Shown here piece after piece: positions 52,987-64,000 of a stretch of 64,000 nt of DNA (position 1 is its first letter; each line of letters begins with the position of its first letter). This DNA is from Allolobophora icterica (lineage: Eukaryota; Annelida; Clitellata; Crassiclitellata; Lumbricidae). The stretch lies in assembly GCA_963556255.1 (NCBI GenBank), contig OY744613.1:44186791-44250790 (forward strand), given 5' to 3'. Made by a program: the position numbers and the translations under genes. The notes under the pieces were generated by a model. That model was not told the origin of the DNA. It did no database searches and saw only the letters and a program-made list of their open reading frames with translations.

Positions 52987-53986
52987 CACGGTGCCTCAAT
53001 TGAACTGATACCCTTTTTGTTTTTGGCAATAAATCTGTCAATTATAAAAGTAATTCATTAAACTTTTAAGTATTTAAGGAGGAATATATTTTCTGTATTC
53101 TCCGAAAATTTAGTCTGATTCTATGATCGGAGTCCAAAGTTATGCACATTAAAATTTGGACAAACAAAATTCGAACTTTCCAACATGTAAAAATTCATTT
53201 TTTTAAATTTTTATTAAACTTTACAATTTGACAAAAATGAAGACATCAACATTTAAAATTAATTTGAGTCAAGAGTTTTCCTTCAGTTTATGTTCAAAAT
53301 GCCCGCCATTAGCTCGAATGAATGCTTTAAGGCGATCTCGCCATTCATTAATTGCACGATCAACAATTTCTTCATGAAAGGGATTCCACTCCTCCACATC
53401 TCGCTGTTTGAGATGGTCAACGACGTGTGTGCGAGTCTGATAAACAAGTTCTTCAAAGACGTTCCATTCTTGTAGTCGAACGGATTGAGATCAGGGCTAC
53501 TGGGAGGTGAGAGTGGGGCAAAGAGTGAATGAAATAAAATCTGGAGTCTTTCTTGACCGCAGATCCGCAGTTTCTCTGGCTCGGTGAGCTGGAGCACTGT
53601 CCTGCTGGAATATGAAATTCCTTCAAAAACCTCTTTGCTCCGTAATGTTTTTTGTCTTAAAATTTTAATCAAACTCAAGTCATATTTACTGAAGAATATT
53701 TTCTTTTAATATCGCCTGCTTAAATGAAAATGATGCCATCATAACGTAAGGTATGCCGTTTGCAACAAATAATTTTTATCTTTTACATGTTGGAAAGTTC
53801 GAATTTTGTTTGTCCAAATTTGAGTGTTCCTAACTTTGGATCTTGTAGACGGAATTTTATCAAGTTTTCAAAGAATATTGATAATTTATCTCTCTTTAAA
53901 ATGTACAAACTTTTATTGAATTAATTTTAGAATTTATAGATTTATTGTCAAAACAAAAAGGGTATCAGTTCAATTGAGACACAGTG
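52987..53986 (-). mobile_element. Mariner-like element with ~200-bp inverted repeats, decayed
   Basis: Left end CACGGTGCCTCAATTGAACT and right end (inverted) CACTGTGTCTCAATTGAACT, flanked by TA. Inverted similarity extends about 200 bp into each side. The minus-strand interior (about 53560-53275) keeps SPDLNPFDY and, in another frame, RLKAFIRANGGHFEH, typical of the C-terminus of mariner-type transposases. Stops and shifts make it inactive. Confidence 0.82.
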
Positions 53987-54001
53987 TATAGCAAGGACTT
54001 A

Positions 54002-54946
54002 GGGGTCGTCCATTAATTATGTCAACAAATTTTAGGCAGTTTTTGACCCCCTCCCCCCCTGTCCACAACAACTGTCAAACTTTCAAGAACCCCCCTAAAA
54101 AATTATGTCAAACATTTTTTACCCCCCCCTCCGCCACTAAAATAAAAATAAAAAAACAGTTTTGTTTCAGTTTAAATAGCACAATAATAAATTAACAAAA
54201 TTGTATTACATTAAAACTTATCTTTAATATTTGTTAAATTCAGGAACATAGCAAGCTATAATGAACCCTGTGAAGGGTTGCCAGATACATGGGTAGCCAA
54301 AGGACACGGAAAGAAGGTAAAAAGAGGACGCATTTAATGTTTCACTCCGGAGTCAGAGCCTCAGAGGGTCTCCTAAGTAACCAAGAAACGAAGTCACATT
54401 GAAATAGCCCTGTGCCAAGCGTAAATATAGTGCAACCACCCACTCCAAAGATCATGCTTAACCAATAACAACCAAATTTGTTATCTCGAATATTATATTT
54501 ACTATAAATATGTTCAATCGACAATTTTTAAATAAGCCTGCATAGTTCTCATATTTAATATTAACCACCGATTCAAAGAAAAATGTTCTTTCACTGAAGA
54601 TAAGCTCAAAATATTAGATTTCGAACATAGATATCTAAAAGAATCCAGGATATTTCATTTAAGAGATTTGTAGCACATTTTCTCATTTAATCTGGGAACA
54701 ATAAACAGGATAATTCGAAAAGAAGAAAATATCGCGTTTGATTAAATTACAAACAAAACAGAAATAGATCACTCATAAAGACTTACCGAATCTATGGTTG
54801 CTTTTTGATAAAAATTAATTACTTTAAAAAAATTAATTATTGTTGACGTCAATTTATCTTGAACCCCCCCACCCCCTTGTCAACAACTGTCAAACTTTTT
54901 CAAACCCCCTCCCCCTATTTTGTTGACATAATTAATGGACGGCCCC
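54002..54946. mobile_element. Harbinger-like MITE, 945 bp
   Basis: Inverted ends GGGGTCGTCCATTAATTATG and (right end, reversed) GGGGCCGTCCATTAATTATG, each followed by GTCAACAAA-like and C-rich sequence. 3-bp duplication TTA at 53999-54001 and 54947-54949, typical of PIF/Harbinger. The interior is AT-rich and non-coding. It starts 15 bp after the mariner relic ends. Confidence 0.8.
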
Positions 54947-54949
54947 TTA

Positions 54950-55460
54950 TGTAAAACGTCATGCACATCGCATGCTAACCTATTTGCCGAGGACTCTGAC
55001 GCTTTTGCTTGTAGTGAGTCATCAGACATTTTATTCTAAAAGGTAAATCTTAAATTAGAAATAGTTTATTAATGGTGTTTTAACATCATTTGTTAAATTT
55101 ATAATCACACAATCTGCTCCATATATTAAGGAAACGTTATTACTATTACATACCCAGGGTTGACTTCGTTGATCATGAAATACTCCCACCATTTAGAAAA
55201 AACTGGCTCGATCTATCTTGCCCCGATCTTAGTTAGCTCGCAGCTTGCCTACTCACCGTCGTCCACCAATTCAGGTAAAGCAACATATTCCTGCACCCAA
55301 TGTCTTGAATCGGGGTGTAAAACGAAATTCTGTACTTAATCCACTCATGTTTACGCTATCTACCACTCAATTTGACTCAATGATTACAGAAAACTTGCTG
55401 ACTTCCAATTACACGCTGGTACTAACTACCAATTCTTTGCAATTGAAAATTTCACGTTAA
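54950..55460. other. No gene seen
   Basis: AT-rich sequence without recognisable repeats or exons. Confidence 0.4.
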
Positions 55461-55467
55461 ATTGTTG

Positions 55468-55620
55468 GTCACGGCAGCCGATTGTTAGAGCGGTCGCCTT
55501 GAACACCGAGAGCACAGGTTCAAGCGTCCTTTGAGACCGCTACTATGTAGGGACCTTGGGTAAGGCCTCTACTCATAATTGCTCAGCGTCGTCGATTGAT
55601 GCTTTGTCATTATATAGTGG
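55468..55620 (+). repeat. tRNA-derived SINE, partial
   Basis: GGCAGCCGATTGTTAGAGCG (A box) and ACAGGTTCAAGCGTC (B box) are followed by GGGACCTTGGGTAAGGCCTC and GCTCAGCGTCGTCGATTGAT, the same body as the SINEs upstream of the cathepsin genes. Confidence 0.6.
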
Positions 55621-55634
55621 CGTACCATATAGAT

Positions 55635-56730
55635 TATCATAGGCGCCGAGTTGACCAAAATAGTGTGAGTGCCCAAAGAGAGTAAAAGGAATGTTCGCGC
55701 GGAAGCGCGAAAAAATTTTTTTCACCTTTTTTTGTTACAATGTTATAGACCAATGCTACAAAATACCATGGTTCTCTCCAGTATCAATTCTCAATTCTTT
55801 TGTTTAATAATTATAATGTCAAATTATTGTCAAATTACAAATACCGTGGCTTCTCTTGTCCAGGAATTCTTAACTCCTTCGTTTTATAATAATAATATCT
55901 TCATATGTTACAATGATTCACAACTAAATGGCTTCTCTCTCAAACTCAAGATTTCCTTCCCTAATCCATCTGATCCTCTGCCTTCCAAGCTTTCTCGTCC
56001 TCAACGAAACCCTCCGTAACAACTACCCTGCCTCTCCCTGGTCTCTGTGGCAAACCGGACTCGGACCACCAACGGACATCGATCTCTGGACAACCTCTGA
56101 GATACGACGCAGCGCTCGTGAATAAGCTGGTGCTCTGAGCTTGACTTTACAGTGGCGCTTTAGAAAATTGGAGATAACGGTTACGATGCATTGTTTCAAA
56201 GCATGCCATTCTTTTAGAAGAGTGTCTGACAAAATTAATTAAATCTTTGACTATATTGATCGTGTCTCTGCATTCTGGAACTCTAGGGATTTTGCTTCTT
56301 GAATGCATTAATTAATTGAGTGATTTGTATAGTGAACACAGAAACCTTTATTTAAACCTCCTTAATTCGACTGTCTTCCAGTTATCCCTCCGCACATGGC
56401 AGAGGTGTCGTCACACCCTTGTCCTTTGCAATTTCCCACTGATAAGTCAAAACCAAGCAAAATATCCTTGGTTATATTGAGACCAGGTAGGTAGCTTATC
56501 TGCATCGAGTTGACGAAGACAATGTGAATGCCCAAAGAGAGTCAAAGCAATTTTCGCGCGTAAGCGCGGGAAATTTTTTGGGATCTTCTGATAGAATAAG
56601 TAATGCCAATAGAAAAATAATCTCTTAAAATGCGTTTTTGCGGGCTGATTTCTGGTGGTGCCCAGGCATAGGTGGGCCTCGCAGGGCCAATTTCTGGTGG
56701 TGCTGAGCACTCACGGGCCTCGCAGAGTCG
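55635..56730. repeat. Two related segments around an inverted cathepsin-unit fragment
   Basis: GAGTTGAC...GTGCCCAAAGAGAGT...TTCGCGCGGAAGCGCG at 55655-55710 and a similar segment at 56510-56570 form a direct repeat. Between them, 55950-56165 is the reverse complement of the cathepsin downstream flank (compare 10490-10610 and 30600-30730). This is evidence of local inversion. Confidence 0.55.
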
Positions 56731-56739
56731 GCGCCCATG

Positions 56740-56968
56740 TAGATTATATTCCAAATGAAATTAACACAGACCTGTCTACTTCGATTGCATTAAAGTGTGA
56801 GTCAAATATATTTGGAAACGTAGCCAATAGTGTTGGAATCCCCCTCTCTTGACGTTGCTTGTTTCTGCTTTAAATACGTAATTGGATTTACAAATTAGTC
56901 TGTTCTCAAACAAATGAAACCTGCTTTGGCCTTTATTTTTATATGAAATTGTAATAAAATTACGCAAT
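56740..56968 (+). pseudogene. Relic of a fifth cathepsin copy (intron 7 and 3' UTR, exon 8 deleted)
   Basis: TAGATTATATTCCAAATGAA through CTACTTCGATTGC and TAGTGTTGGAATCCC matches the end of intron 7 in genes A-C. It then jumps from TGCTTTAAATACG to 3'-UTR sequence (ATTGGATTTACAAATTA ... TATATGAAATTGTAATAAAA), so the intron end and exon 8 are missing. It abuts the conserved upstream flank of gene D. Confidence 0.75.
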
Positions 56969-56974
56969 CTTGCC

Positions 56975-58247
56975 GTGTTCGAGAACCTACGAGAGTGACA
57001 TGCATCACGTACTAGTAAATTGACACATAAAGCCAAAATTCCCTAGCTTTGGTAACCCCTTAGTAAATTTCACGAGCCAATCTTATATTCTTCACATGTT
57101 GCCTACACTAGCTAACTCCAACTTGCCGTAATAGAATGCATTCGATTACAATTAGCTCTCTGTTGGTAATCTAGACGAAATAGTGGTACTCTTTCCGCTA
57201 CAGAACAATATCTTTATAATAATATTAGTCTCTATTGGTACTTCAGTGTAAATTTCAATTTATTGTTAACAGCTGCGTTTGACAGCTGTTTGATTTAATA
57301 AAAGAATATACAATAACTAGTATATTTGCCCGTCATAATTATGACAACAGTGTATATCGTTGGTTAAAATGCTCTGATCGCCGTCGTCAAGACTGATGTC
57401 ACAAACGGTTTCTGTTTCACAATAGAACAGAAACCGTTTGTGACGAAGCGTTTATCGTCGGACGGACACTATATGGATATTATATAAGAGATAATAAGGA
57501 ATAACCTTGGCGCCAATTTTCTTTGCTTACACACTCTGCAGCTGGGGAGACGGTTTGCAAGGAAGCTAGAACCTGTCTGACATAAGATCACAGTCCTAGA
57601 GGTTTGCAACTATATTTTCCGGAATTTTGGCGTTCAAACTGAGCTATTATAGTCTCGGGATACAGAGATGTCATTATAAGAAGAGACAGAACCAACACAT
57701 GTAGGCCTACGAAGAGAGCGAAGAAGGAGCCTTCAGCGACAGAGACTTTGACACGGGATGCGATTAAGCTGCCTTTAAAAGAACAGTTAGAACGTCATGC
57801 TTGTCAGGAAATATCCTACAGGCATGTAAACAAACGCCGCACTCTTATTCAGCACACAGTGGAAATCAATAACCACAGCCGTATACGTACAACTGAATAT
57901 TAAAGGCATTAAATTTTAAGCCCGTACGCAACTTAAATTTAAATCGATAAAGCCTTTAGACGTTATGCTAGTGACTCAAGAGCGTGTGATAGTTACAGAA
58001 CATTGCACACGAAGCACAATATGACTAAACTTCATATGACAATAATGCACGTGACTTAATACCATCAAGCATGCAAAAATTGGCATTGAGCTAATAAAAT
58101 CAATGCGTACGAAGGCGGATATATTATATGCAAATCTCGGAGGACCGCTATCGTAACTCGTGCATATACACACACCATAAACATATATATATGTATATGT
58201 ATATAATTATATATATATATATAACTATATATATATATATATATATT
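56975..58247. other. Upstream flank of gene D; perfect 19-bp hairpin at 57398-57444
   Basis: Homologous in patches to 20270-21000 and 32800-33900. Contains the hairpin GTCACAAACGGTTTCTGTT / reverse complement with a 9-nt loop, and TA-rich sequence at 58180-58247. No exon was found. Confidence 0.55.
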
Positions 58248-58255
58248 CATGCATG

Positions 58256-60729
58256 TAGTACCCGGAGTCAGTCGCTAAGGAGTTAGCGACTGACTTGATG
58301 AGTTTGCGACTGACTTAGCGACTCAGTCGACTAAGTCGCATGCTTATCGACTGACTAAGTTGCTTAGACTTATCGACTGACTTAGCGACTTGCTATCGAC
58401 TTCTCAGGTAATCAGGTAGGCCCATGTCTTTTGGACATACCTGATTACCTAACAATATACTGCATTTACCGCATACTGTACCAGTGTTTAATTTTTTCAA
58501 TTTTCCTATAGGAATTACTCTCTCAAAAAAGTTGAAGACCTTTTTTTTAGGGAACCGTCTCTCTGGGGGGAAAACCATGTATGACCATGTATCCTGGGGG
58601 GAATTTGCCTCCCCAAAACTTCTCTACATTATAATATTGCCGGCCTCTGGGGGGGGGGAAACATCAATCCCAAAGACGTCTAGATTAAACACTGATACTG
58701 TACTGACCGTGCCATCATTTCCGTGGGCATTAGATAGGACCCATATGAGCTTTATACAGGTCCAATATGGGAAAATCGCTCCGCTCCATGTGGGCATGCT
58801 GAAAGAAGAAAGACCGATGACTGCGAAAATTAATGTTAGGCCTAATGTGAATTCGTGAAATTGAGTGCTTGATAAATCGAATGAAGCGAGGAGGATTTAA
58901 AGCATACACCATCTTACTGCCAACCAGTTGACCGAAACTGCTGATGCATGCCTCTTTCAGGCATTAGCAGAGAACGAGAATCATGTAGGCCTACTCTGGC
59001 ACTTATTCCCAGTGTGAGAATTGTTGAAAAAAGACTTGGAAATTTAGTGGAGTTGAATTTTTTATTCGTATTTTGCAAACTGATATAAGAGAAATTTGAA
59101 GGCAGCAGATTTCAACCCTAACAGTTTTGCAAGTCGAACTCGAATCAAAATCAATTGCTTTGTTGAGAAAATTCATAAATGCATACATGATACATGCACC
59201 ATGGAAATATCGTCACTTTGTCAGAGATTCAGAATCAAATAATGCTAAATTACAACAGCACAAATGAGGGAGTTGGAAACGATCCCATGGGGGTGAGCAA
59301 TGAAGACTTAACTGTGGGGTCCTAAGATAGACTATAGGGGGTTGAACCCCAAACCACCGACAATTCTCACCCTGCTTATTCCCCCTCTTCGTAATCATCA
59401 AAACCATCTTCGTAATAGAATGCGTAAATTCACTTCACCAGAATAAGACAAAAGCAACTGTTTCCAGTCTTGTTGTCCTCGAGACCAAGGTCTTGGTCTC
59501 GAGTGCACTCGAGTTCGTTTTTAAAAGTCTTGGTCTTGGTCTTGGTCTTGAGGTTCAAGGTCTTGGTCTTGGTCTTGAGGTTCAAGGTCTTGGTCTTGAG
59601 GTTCAAGGTCTTGGTCTTGGTCTTGGTCTTGAGGTTCAAAGTCTTGGTCTTGGTCTCGCAAGACCAAGACCAAGACCGGCTGTCAATATGAACAGTCATT
59701 TAACAGAACTCAAGAATTCTGTATCAAGCCTGCTTGCATCATACGACCAATATCTATGGATGGATACAAGTCTTGTTGGTCAGGAAAACCCATTGGCAGC
59801 AGCAACAGTTATTTTGTATGAGACGGTATGATAAACCATGGGAAGATTTCAAAAGGACTCGCTATCTGTACATTTACATCCAGTGCTTGAAAAGCTTCTG
59901 CAGTGTTTGTGTCAGCGACTTCAGCACCTGCAGAACGTATTTTTTCACATGGCGGAATTTTTATGAGGCCCACCAGGCACGTCTTGGTCAGAAAATTCTG
60001 AGCGAATTGGTTTTTATAAAATACAAAAGGCATTTGGAATAACATTTTGCATGATGGACTTTTGTAAATACGAATTCGGAATTCTCTGCAGTTCGCATTT
60101 AAAGTTAATTTGCTTGAATAAAATAAAAGACTCATGTTTTCATTAAAATAGCGAATATTCCGACTTGACAATTTTAAAAGTCTTGACCTGACTGCGATTT
60201 TTTGGGTCTTGGTCTTGGTCTTGGTCTTGAGGTTCAAGATCTTGGTCTTGGTCTTGGTCTCGAGGTTCAAAGTCTTGGTCTTGGTCTTGGTCTTGAGGTT
60301 CAAGGTCTTGGTCTTGGTCTTGGTCTTGAGGTTCAAGGTCTTGGTCTTGGTCTTGGTCTTGAGGTTCAAGGTCTTGGTCTTGGTCTTGGTCTTGAGGTTT
60401 AAGGTCTTGACAACAGGACTGACTGTTTCCCACGTATTCTCTACAAGAACTCTTACTAATAGAGCAAGCTCTTTCTCTTATAATGTAGCCTACCAAGTTG
60501 CGGCATGTCAGCTTGTTTTTCTCAACAAACGAATATGTACTGTATTGTATTGTAAGTATTGTTCATGTCCTGCTAATGATCGTCAAATCGAAACTTGGAA
60601 ACCGCGATTAAAGCAACAAGCAAAATATTAAGTGAATGAAGTCGCTAGCAGTCGATAGCTTAGCGACTGGTTGCGACTTGAGGACTTAACGGCGGCGGCG
60701 GCGGCGGATGGCGGCGGCGCCGGGGACTA
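58256..60729. mobile_element. hAT-like element, 2.47 kb, with unusual sub-terminal arrays
   Basis: Ends TAGTACCCGG and (inverted) TAGTCCCCGG. Perfect 8-bp flanking CATGCATG at 58248-58255 and 60730-60737 (itself a palindrome, so weaker evidence). Left sub-terminal GCGACTGACTTA-type words lie at 58269-58400, and right sub-terminal GCGACTGG plus (CGG)n lie at 60640-60725. A hairpin AGGTAATCAGGTA... sits at 58405-58450. No transposase frame is recognisable. Confidence 0.55.
59516..60415. repeat. Two arrays of GGTCTT hexamers with GAGGTTCAA spacers
   Basis: 59523-59680 and 60205-60415, direct orientation, about 525 bp apart. The higher-order unit in the second array is 33 bp (GAGGTTCAA plus four GGTCTT). 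Open in several frames on both strands because of its composition. No evidence of coding. Confidence 0.85.
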
Positions 60730-60805
60730 CATGCATGTACTCTTTTATCCATGCATGTACTCATGATGCATGCATACATTGGAAACATAATCATGCCAAT
60801 CAATT

Positions 60806-61509
60806 GAAGGGCTTGCAACAATAACCAGGTATGTCGAATTTTTTTAGTTTTGGGAAAATGGCTTCAAAGATTTGACCCTTCAAACTGTTGTATCTAAGCC
60901 ATTTTACGAGATATCGACAAGCTGTTTGAAGCACCATTTGAGTTATTAGGCCTACTGTCTTTCGCGAAATTGTTACATAATGCAAAGCAAAAGATAACAT
61001 TAATGTTTTTTCATGACATTTTTCTTCATACCTGGTTATTGACACTCAATATGAAGCAAAAATCGTCTCCTGTTGGTCGACATACCTTATTCTCTCACCA
61101 AATGGTGACTAGCACACAGCACAAATTAATCGTGCAATAAGAAGGTAAGTCATCATAGCTACATTAAAGTAAAAAAAAAACACCGCAAAATCAGAGAATT
61201 GTAGAGTAAGTAAGAGACAATAACCGGGCATGTCAAATAACCTGATTATTGCACCAGTTTTAATACAAAGATTACAAGAAAAAACGACAATTTTTTTATC
61301 ATACCGGGTTATTGCATTGGAGTAATGCTGCCGGCTGCTAAATACCATAATTATGTCGATAAACTGTTTTATCCAAAAGCCAATTCAAAAATAATAAGAT
61401 TTGCACCAAATTTGCATGGTATGTAGAATACAATATTCCAAGCACGCTGGCATACTTTTTCATCTAAACCAGGTATGTCGAGATACCTGGTTATTGAGGC
61501 AAGCCCTTC
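60806..61509. mobile_element. Unclassified TIR element with many internal copies of its end motif
   Basis: Inverted ends GAAGGGCTTGCAACAATAAC and (reversed right) GAAGGGCTTGCCTCAATAAC. AATT flanks both sides. The motif AATAACC(A/G)GGTATGTC recurs, in both orientations and worn, at about 60820, 61025, 61080, 61220, 61300 and 61470. Genes B and C lack the insertion between CCAATCA and GTGACTCTGA. Confidence 0.75.
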
Positions 61510-61825
61510 AATTATTGTGACTCTGAAATATTGCCGTAAACCTTTCCGGGTGGTGCCAAACCCATAGTGGAATAAAGGGTGACATCAATCAATTAAATTC
61601 AATATTCGTTTTCCCCGACACGCAACTTGTTTTCGGTTTCGCTTTCGTTATGACGCAACGTGGTTAAACAGAAATTACCTTGTGACTCTGACGGGCTAAT
61701 TTGTGTATGTATGGTTCAATGTTTCATGTTTATGTAGTTTCGTGTTATGCGGAAGTGGCCAAATAGGAAAACCCTCACGTAGGACTGATGACACTGATTT
61801 GTTATTACGGGCTAACGAGAGAATA

Positions 61826-61833
61826 TCACGTGA
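61826..61833. promoter_or_regulatory. Conserved TCACGTGA E-box upstream of gene D
   Basis: GAGAATATCACGTGAAACTA aligns with genes B and C. The predicted first-exon donor AAAG|GTATGT is at 61932. Confidence 0.5.
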
Positions 61834-62564
61834 AACTAATTGCGAATGATTCATATTAGCTGGCATAATAGTGCCAGCTTTCATTCTAGTTGGACGTCAA
61901 TAACCTATTTTGAATTTGAGTTTACATAAAGGTATGTAGGCTACTGTTGCTTAAACTCTAATGGATGCCGACCGATTTTTGTTTTATGTGGAATCTGAGA
62001 TTAGCTCTCACTAATAGGCCTACTAGTTGAGTGGATCCAGTTGCCCATTATGAATAATTCTGTAGCTTTGTAGAATTGATGACTATAATTATGACTCCAC
62101 CGTCATTCTAGCCTGGTTTTATCTTAATAGAGTAACTCTTGTTACCGACGGATTCGTGTCTGGCTGTCTTTTGAGATGATGCACAAAGGCCATCGATCAA
62201 TATTACAATAATTGCAAATGTGTATGTCTGTCTTCCTCTGAAACCATCAGTGATTGCTAATTAATTTGTTTGATTCCTTAGTCTACTCTTTCACGCCTCC
62301 TTCTTTTGCTGACGGAAACGAGAGTAAATTTACTGCGGATAAAAAATTGGTATTGACTGACTGCGAATTGATTTGGTGCGTCATTGGTTGATGCTTTGTG
62401 CATAATATATGGGCGCTGCAGAAATCGATAAAAAAAGGCTGATGTTTCCATTGAAATTCCTGGGCAGGACGTAACTATTCTGACACCGTATGCTTCTGAT
62501 TCTAGCTCACAGACAGACACGCGGCTGCTTTCTTTCAATGTTGTCATTGTCACTGGAACGGTGA

Positions 62565-62780
62565 TTGATTGGCTAGAACGCTCGGCCTATAACGAAAAAA
62601 GTATGGGTTCGAGCTTCACCCGATGAAATTTACTCTCTAGGAACCTTGTGTAAGTCCTTCATTGACAATAATATTGCTCTGCGCCATCGACCTTCTGTTG
62701 TATGTTGTATGCACTTATGAACCGTGGAAGGAGGGCACAGTTAAATACAGTTTGTATTGTATGGTATTGTACTGTATTGG
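62565..62780 (+). repeat. tRNA-derived SINE upstream of gene D exon 1
   Basis: GATTGATTGGCTAGAACGC (A box), GGGTTCGAGCTTC (B box), then the same body and TTGTATTGTATGG-type tail as the copies upstream of genes B and C. Confidence 0.68.
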
Positions 62781-62840
62781 CTGCACCTTTTCCGAACGAC
62801 GTAATTGTGTACGTTTGTTTTCATTTCAGAGTGAAGCAAC

Positions 62841-63516
62841 ATGCATTGGAGTCTCGTGTTTGTATTGTGTTTGGTGGCGGTGAGCACAGCTGCACCAAAC
62901 AGTCTGAAGGACCCAAGTTCAAAAGACGAGAAACTCAAGTTTCGTTCGTCTAAGAAACTCGAAGAGGAGTGGAAATCTTTCAAAATCAATTATGGTAACG
63001 ACTTTTGATCTGTGGTCAGAAAAGGCATAATATTATTTCTAAAATGAAATGCACTCAGAGCTATGTGAATTAATGTGACGTAAAGTGGTTGAAGATATGT
63101 GAGGTACTGAGGTACTATAAAGGGGTGAAGTGAAGTGATTCTTTTTTTTAATTATGGAAGGAGAAGACAAAACATCGACATACGTGTGAATTTCCATGGA
63201 ACATATTATATCATTTAACACAAAAGAGATAAATGTCTAACGCCGTTTAACTTGCGGTTTTCATATTTCTAGACAAAACCTACAAAGACGCAAATGAGGA
63301 AATATTTCGGAAGAAAATCTTCGCGGAGCATTTGGAAGCAATTGAAGCTCACAACCGTCTCTACTCAAAAGGACTCAAGACTTTCACGATGGGGATAAAT
63401 CGATTTTCTGATTTGGTATAGCATTATTTTGCATTTAGGAAAGCCTATAACCTGATACTTTTTCTGTGCCTAATGATAAAACTGAAATATTTTTTACATA
63501 ATTATTATTATTATTA

Positions 63517-63563
<47 letters not shown>

Positions 63564-63955
63564 TTTTTATTTTTTATTATTATTTATGCCCCAAGGTACA
63601 TGAGATCCCTAATCAAACGAGCGATAAACATCTGGAAAGTCCACTCTTCGTCAGATTATGGTACAGAGAAAGTGTTATTATCATTATTAGGCCTATAATT
63701 TTATTATTTTTTACTACTCCTGCTGCCACTATTACTACTGCTACTACTAGTACTACTATGTATCCTATTCTCACATTATTATCGTTTTGCTCATAGGATA
63801 AATCTGAAGTTGTAAGACTAATGACTGGCTACAAAGCTCGAAATCCAACTGAAATATCACATTCCTCCAAATTCTTTGCACATGAAGTCAATGCTTCGTA
63901 CCCGGATGAGGTTGACTGGAGATCCAAAGGTTACGTTACCCCAGTGAAAGACCAG
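62841..63955 (+). CDS. Cathepsin L-like cysteine protease, gene D (exons 1-3, continues past window)
   Basis: Exons 62841-62994, 63273-63415 and 63797-63955, all with proper borders and phases. Start Met 11 nt after the acceptor. Signal peptide MHWSLVFVLCLVAVSTA. The propeptide in exon 2 has the ERFNIN-type pattern and GINRFSDL. Exon 3 ends with DEVDWRSKGYVTPVKDQ, giving the mature N-terminus and the oxyanion Gln. The catalytic microexon and the rest lie beyond the window, so activity cannot be judged. Exon 1 keeps the ten-residue stretch missing from C, but exon 3 is almost identical to C (about two differences in 125 bp including intron), which hints at gene conversion. Confidence 0.93.
63495..63575 (+). 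repeat. (ATT)n microsatellite in intron 2 of gene D
   Basis: ATT run, followed near 63715-63760 by short TAC words. It replaces the (CAT)n/(ATC)n tracts at the same position in genes B and C. Confidence 0.93.
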
Positions 63956-64000
63956 GTATACTTTTCGCTACTTATACTCAGCAATGCTATAGTTATCCTG

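Noticed and set aside
59430..60631. Low-complexity frames ([22 protein letters not shown]) in the GGTCTT arrays
   Set aside because: Open in several frames and both strands because of the hexamer unit. No start context, domain or flanking exon supports translation.

Overview
This window is animal (metazoan) genomic DNA. The genes have several introns with GT..AG splice sites and secretory signal peptides. The intergenic space is full of microsatellites and transposable elements. Frequent GTAGGCCTAC-type words and a Gmr1-like Ty3/gypsy element suggest a marine invertebrate, possibly a deuterostome. The species cannot be named from this sequence.

The only host genes I can support are a head-to-tail array of cathepsin L-like cysteine proteases, all on the + strand. 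Gene A (4967-10127) shows exons 4-8 only. Gene B (23664-29934, 348 aa) and gene C (38203-46734, 337 aa) are complete. Gene D (62841-63955) shows exons 1-3 and runs off the window end. A fifth, dead copy survives near 56740-56968, with part of its downstream flank inverted at about 55950-56165. Every copy uses the same eight coding exons. One is a 33-nt microexon holding the catalytic cysteine. Each gene also seems to have an upstream non-coding exon (conserved AG|GTATGT donor) preceded by a conserved TCACGTGA E-box. The paralogues differ in predicted S2-pocket residues, so the array looks like a set of digestive or lysosomal proteases with diverging specificities.

Between genes A and B lies a young LTR retrotransposon (11108-20204, minus strand) with 476-bp LTRs that differ at 4 positions and a perfect ATGCT target duplication. 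Its order is gag - protease - integrase zinc domain - RT - RNase H, which is the Gmr1-like order. Its Gag carries 59 apparently identical tandem 54-bp repeats, predicted to form a helical rod of over 1,000 residues. A stop codon, an integrase-core deletion and frameshifts make this copy defective.

The rest is a dense layer of DNA transposons recognised by terminal inverted repeats and target duplications: at least eight hAT-type elements with 8-bp duplications, two piggyBac relics (one inside the 5' region of gene C), one mariner relic, one Harbinger-like MITE and one unclassified TIR element. There are also tRNA-derived SINEs, 3' ends of a LINE family whose tails grade into microsatellites, a roughly 100-bp cassette that always sits next to (TAA)n, and several strikingly perfect foldback hairpins. 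Because the cathepsin units are paralogous, empty sites can be read for several insertions, giving a relative history of the locus.
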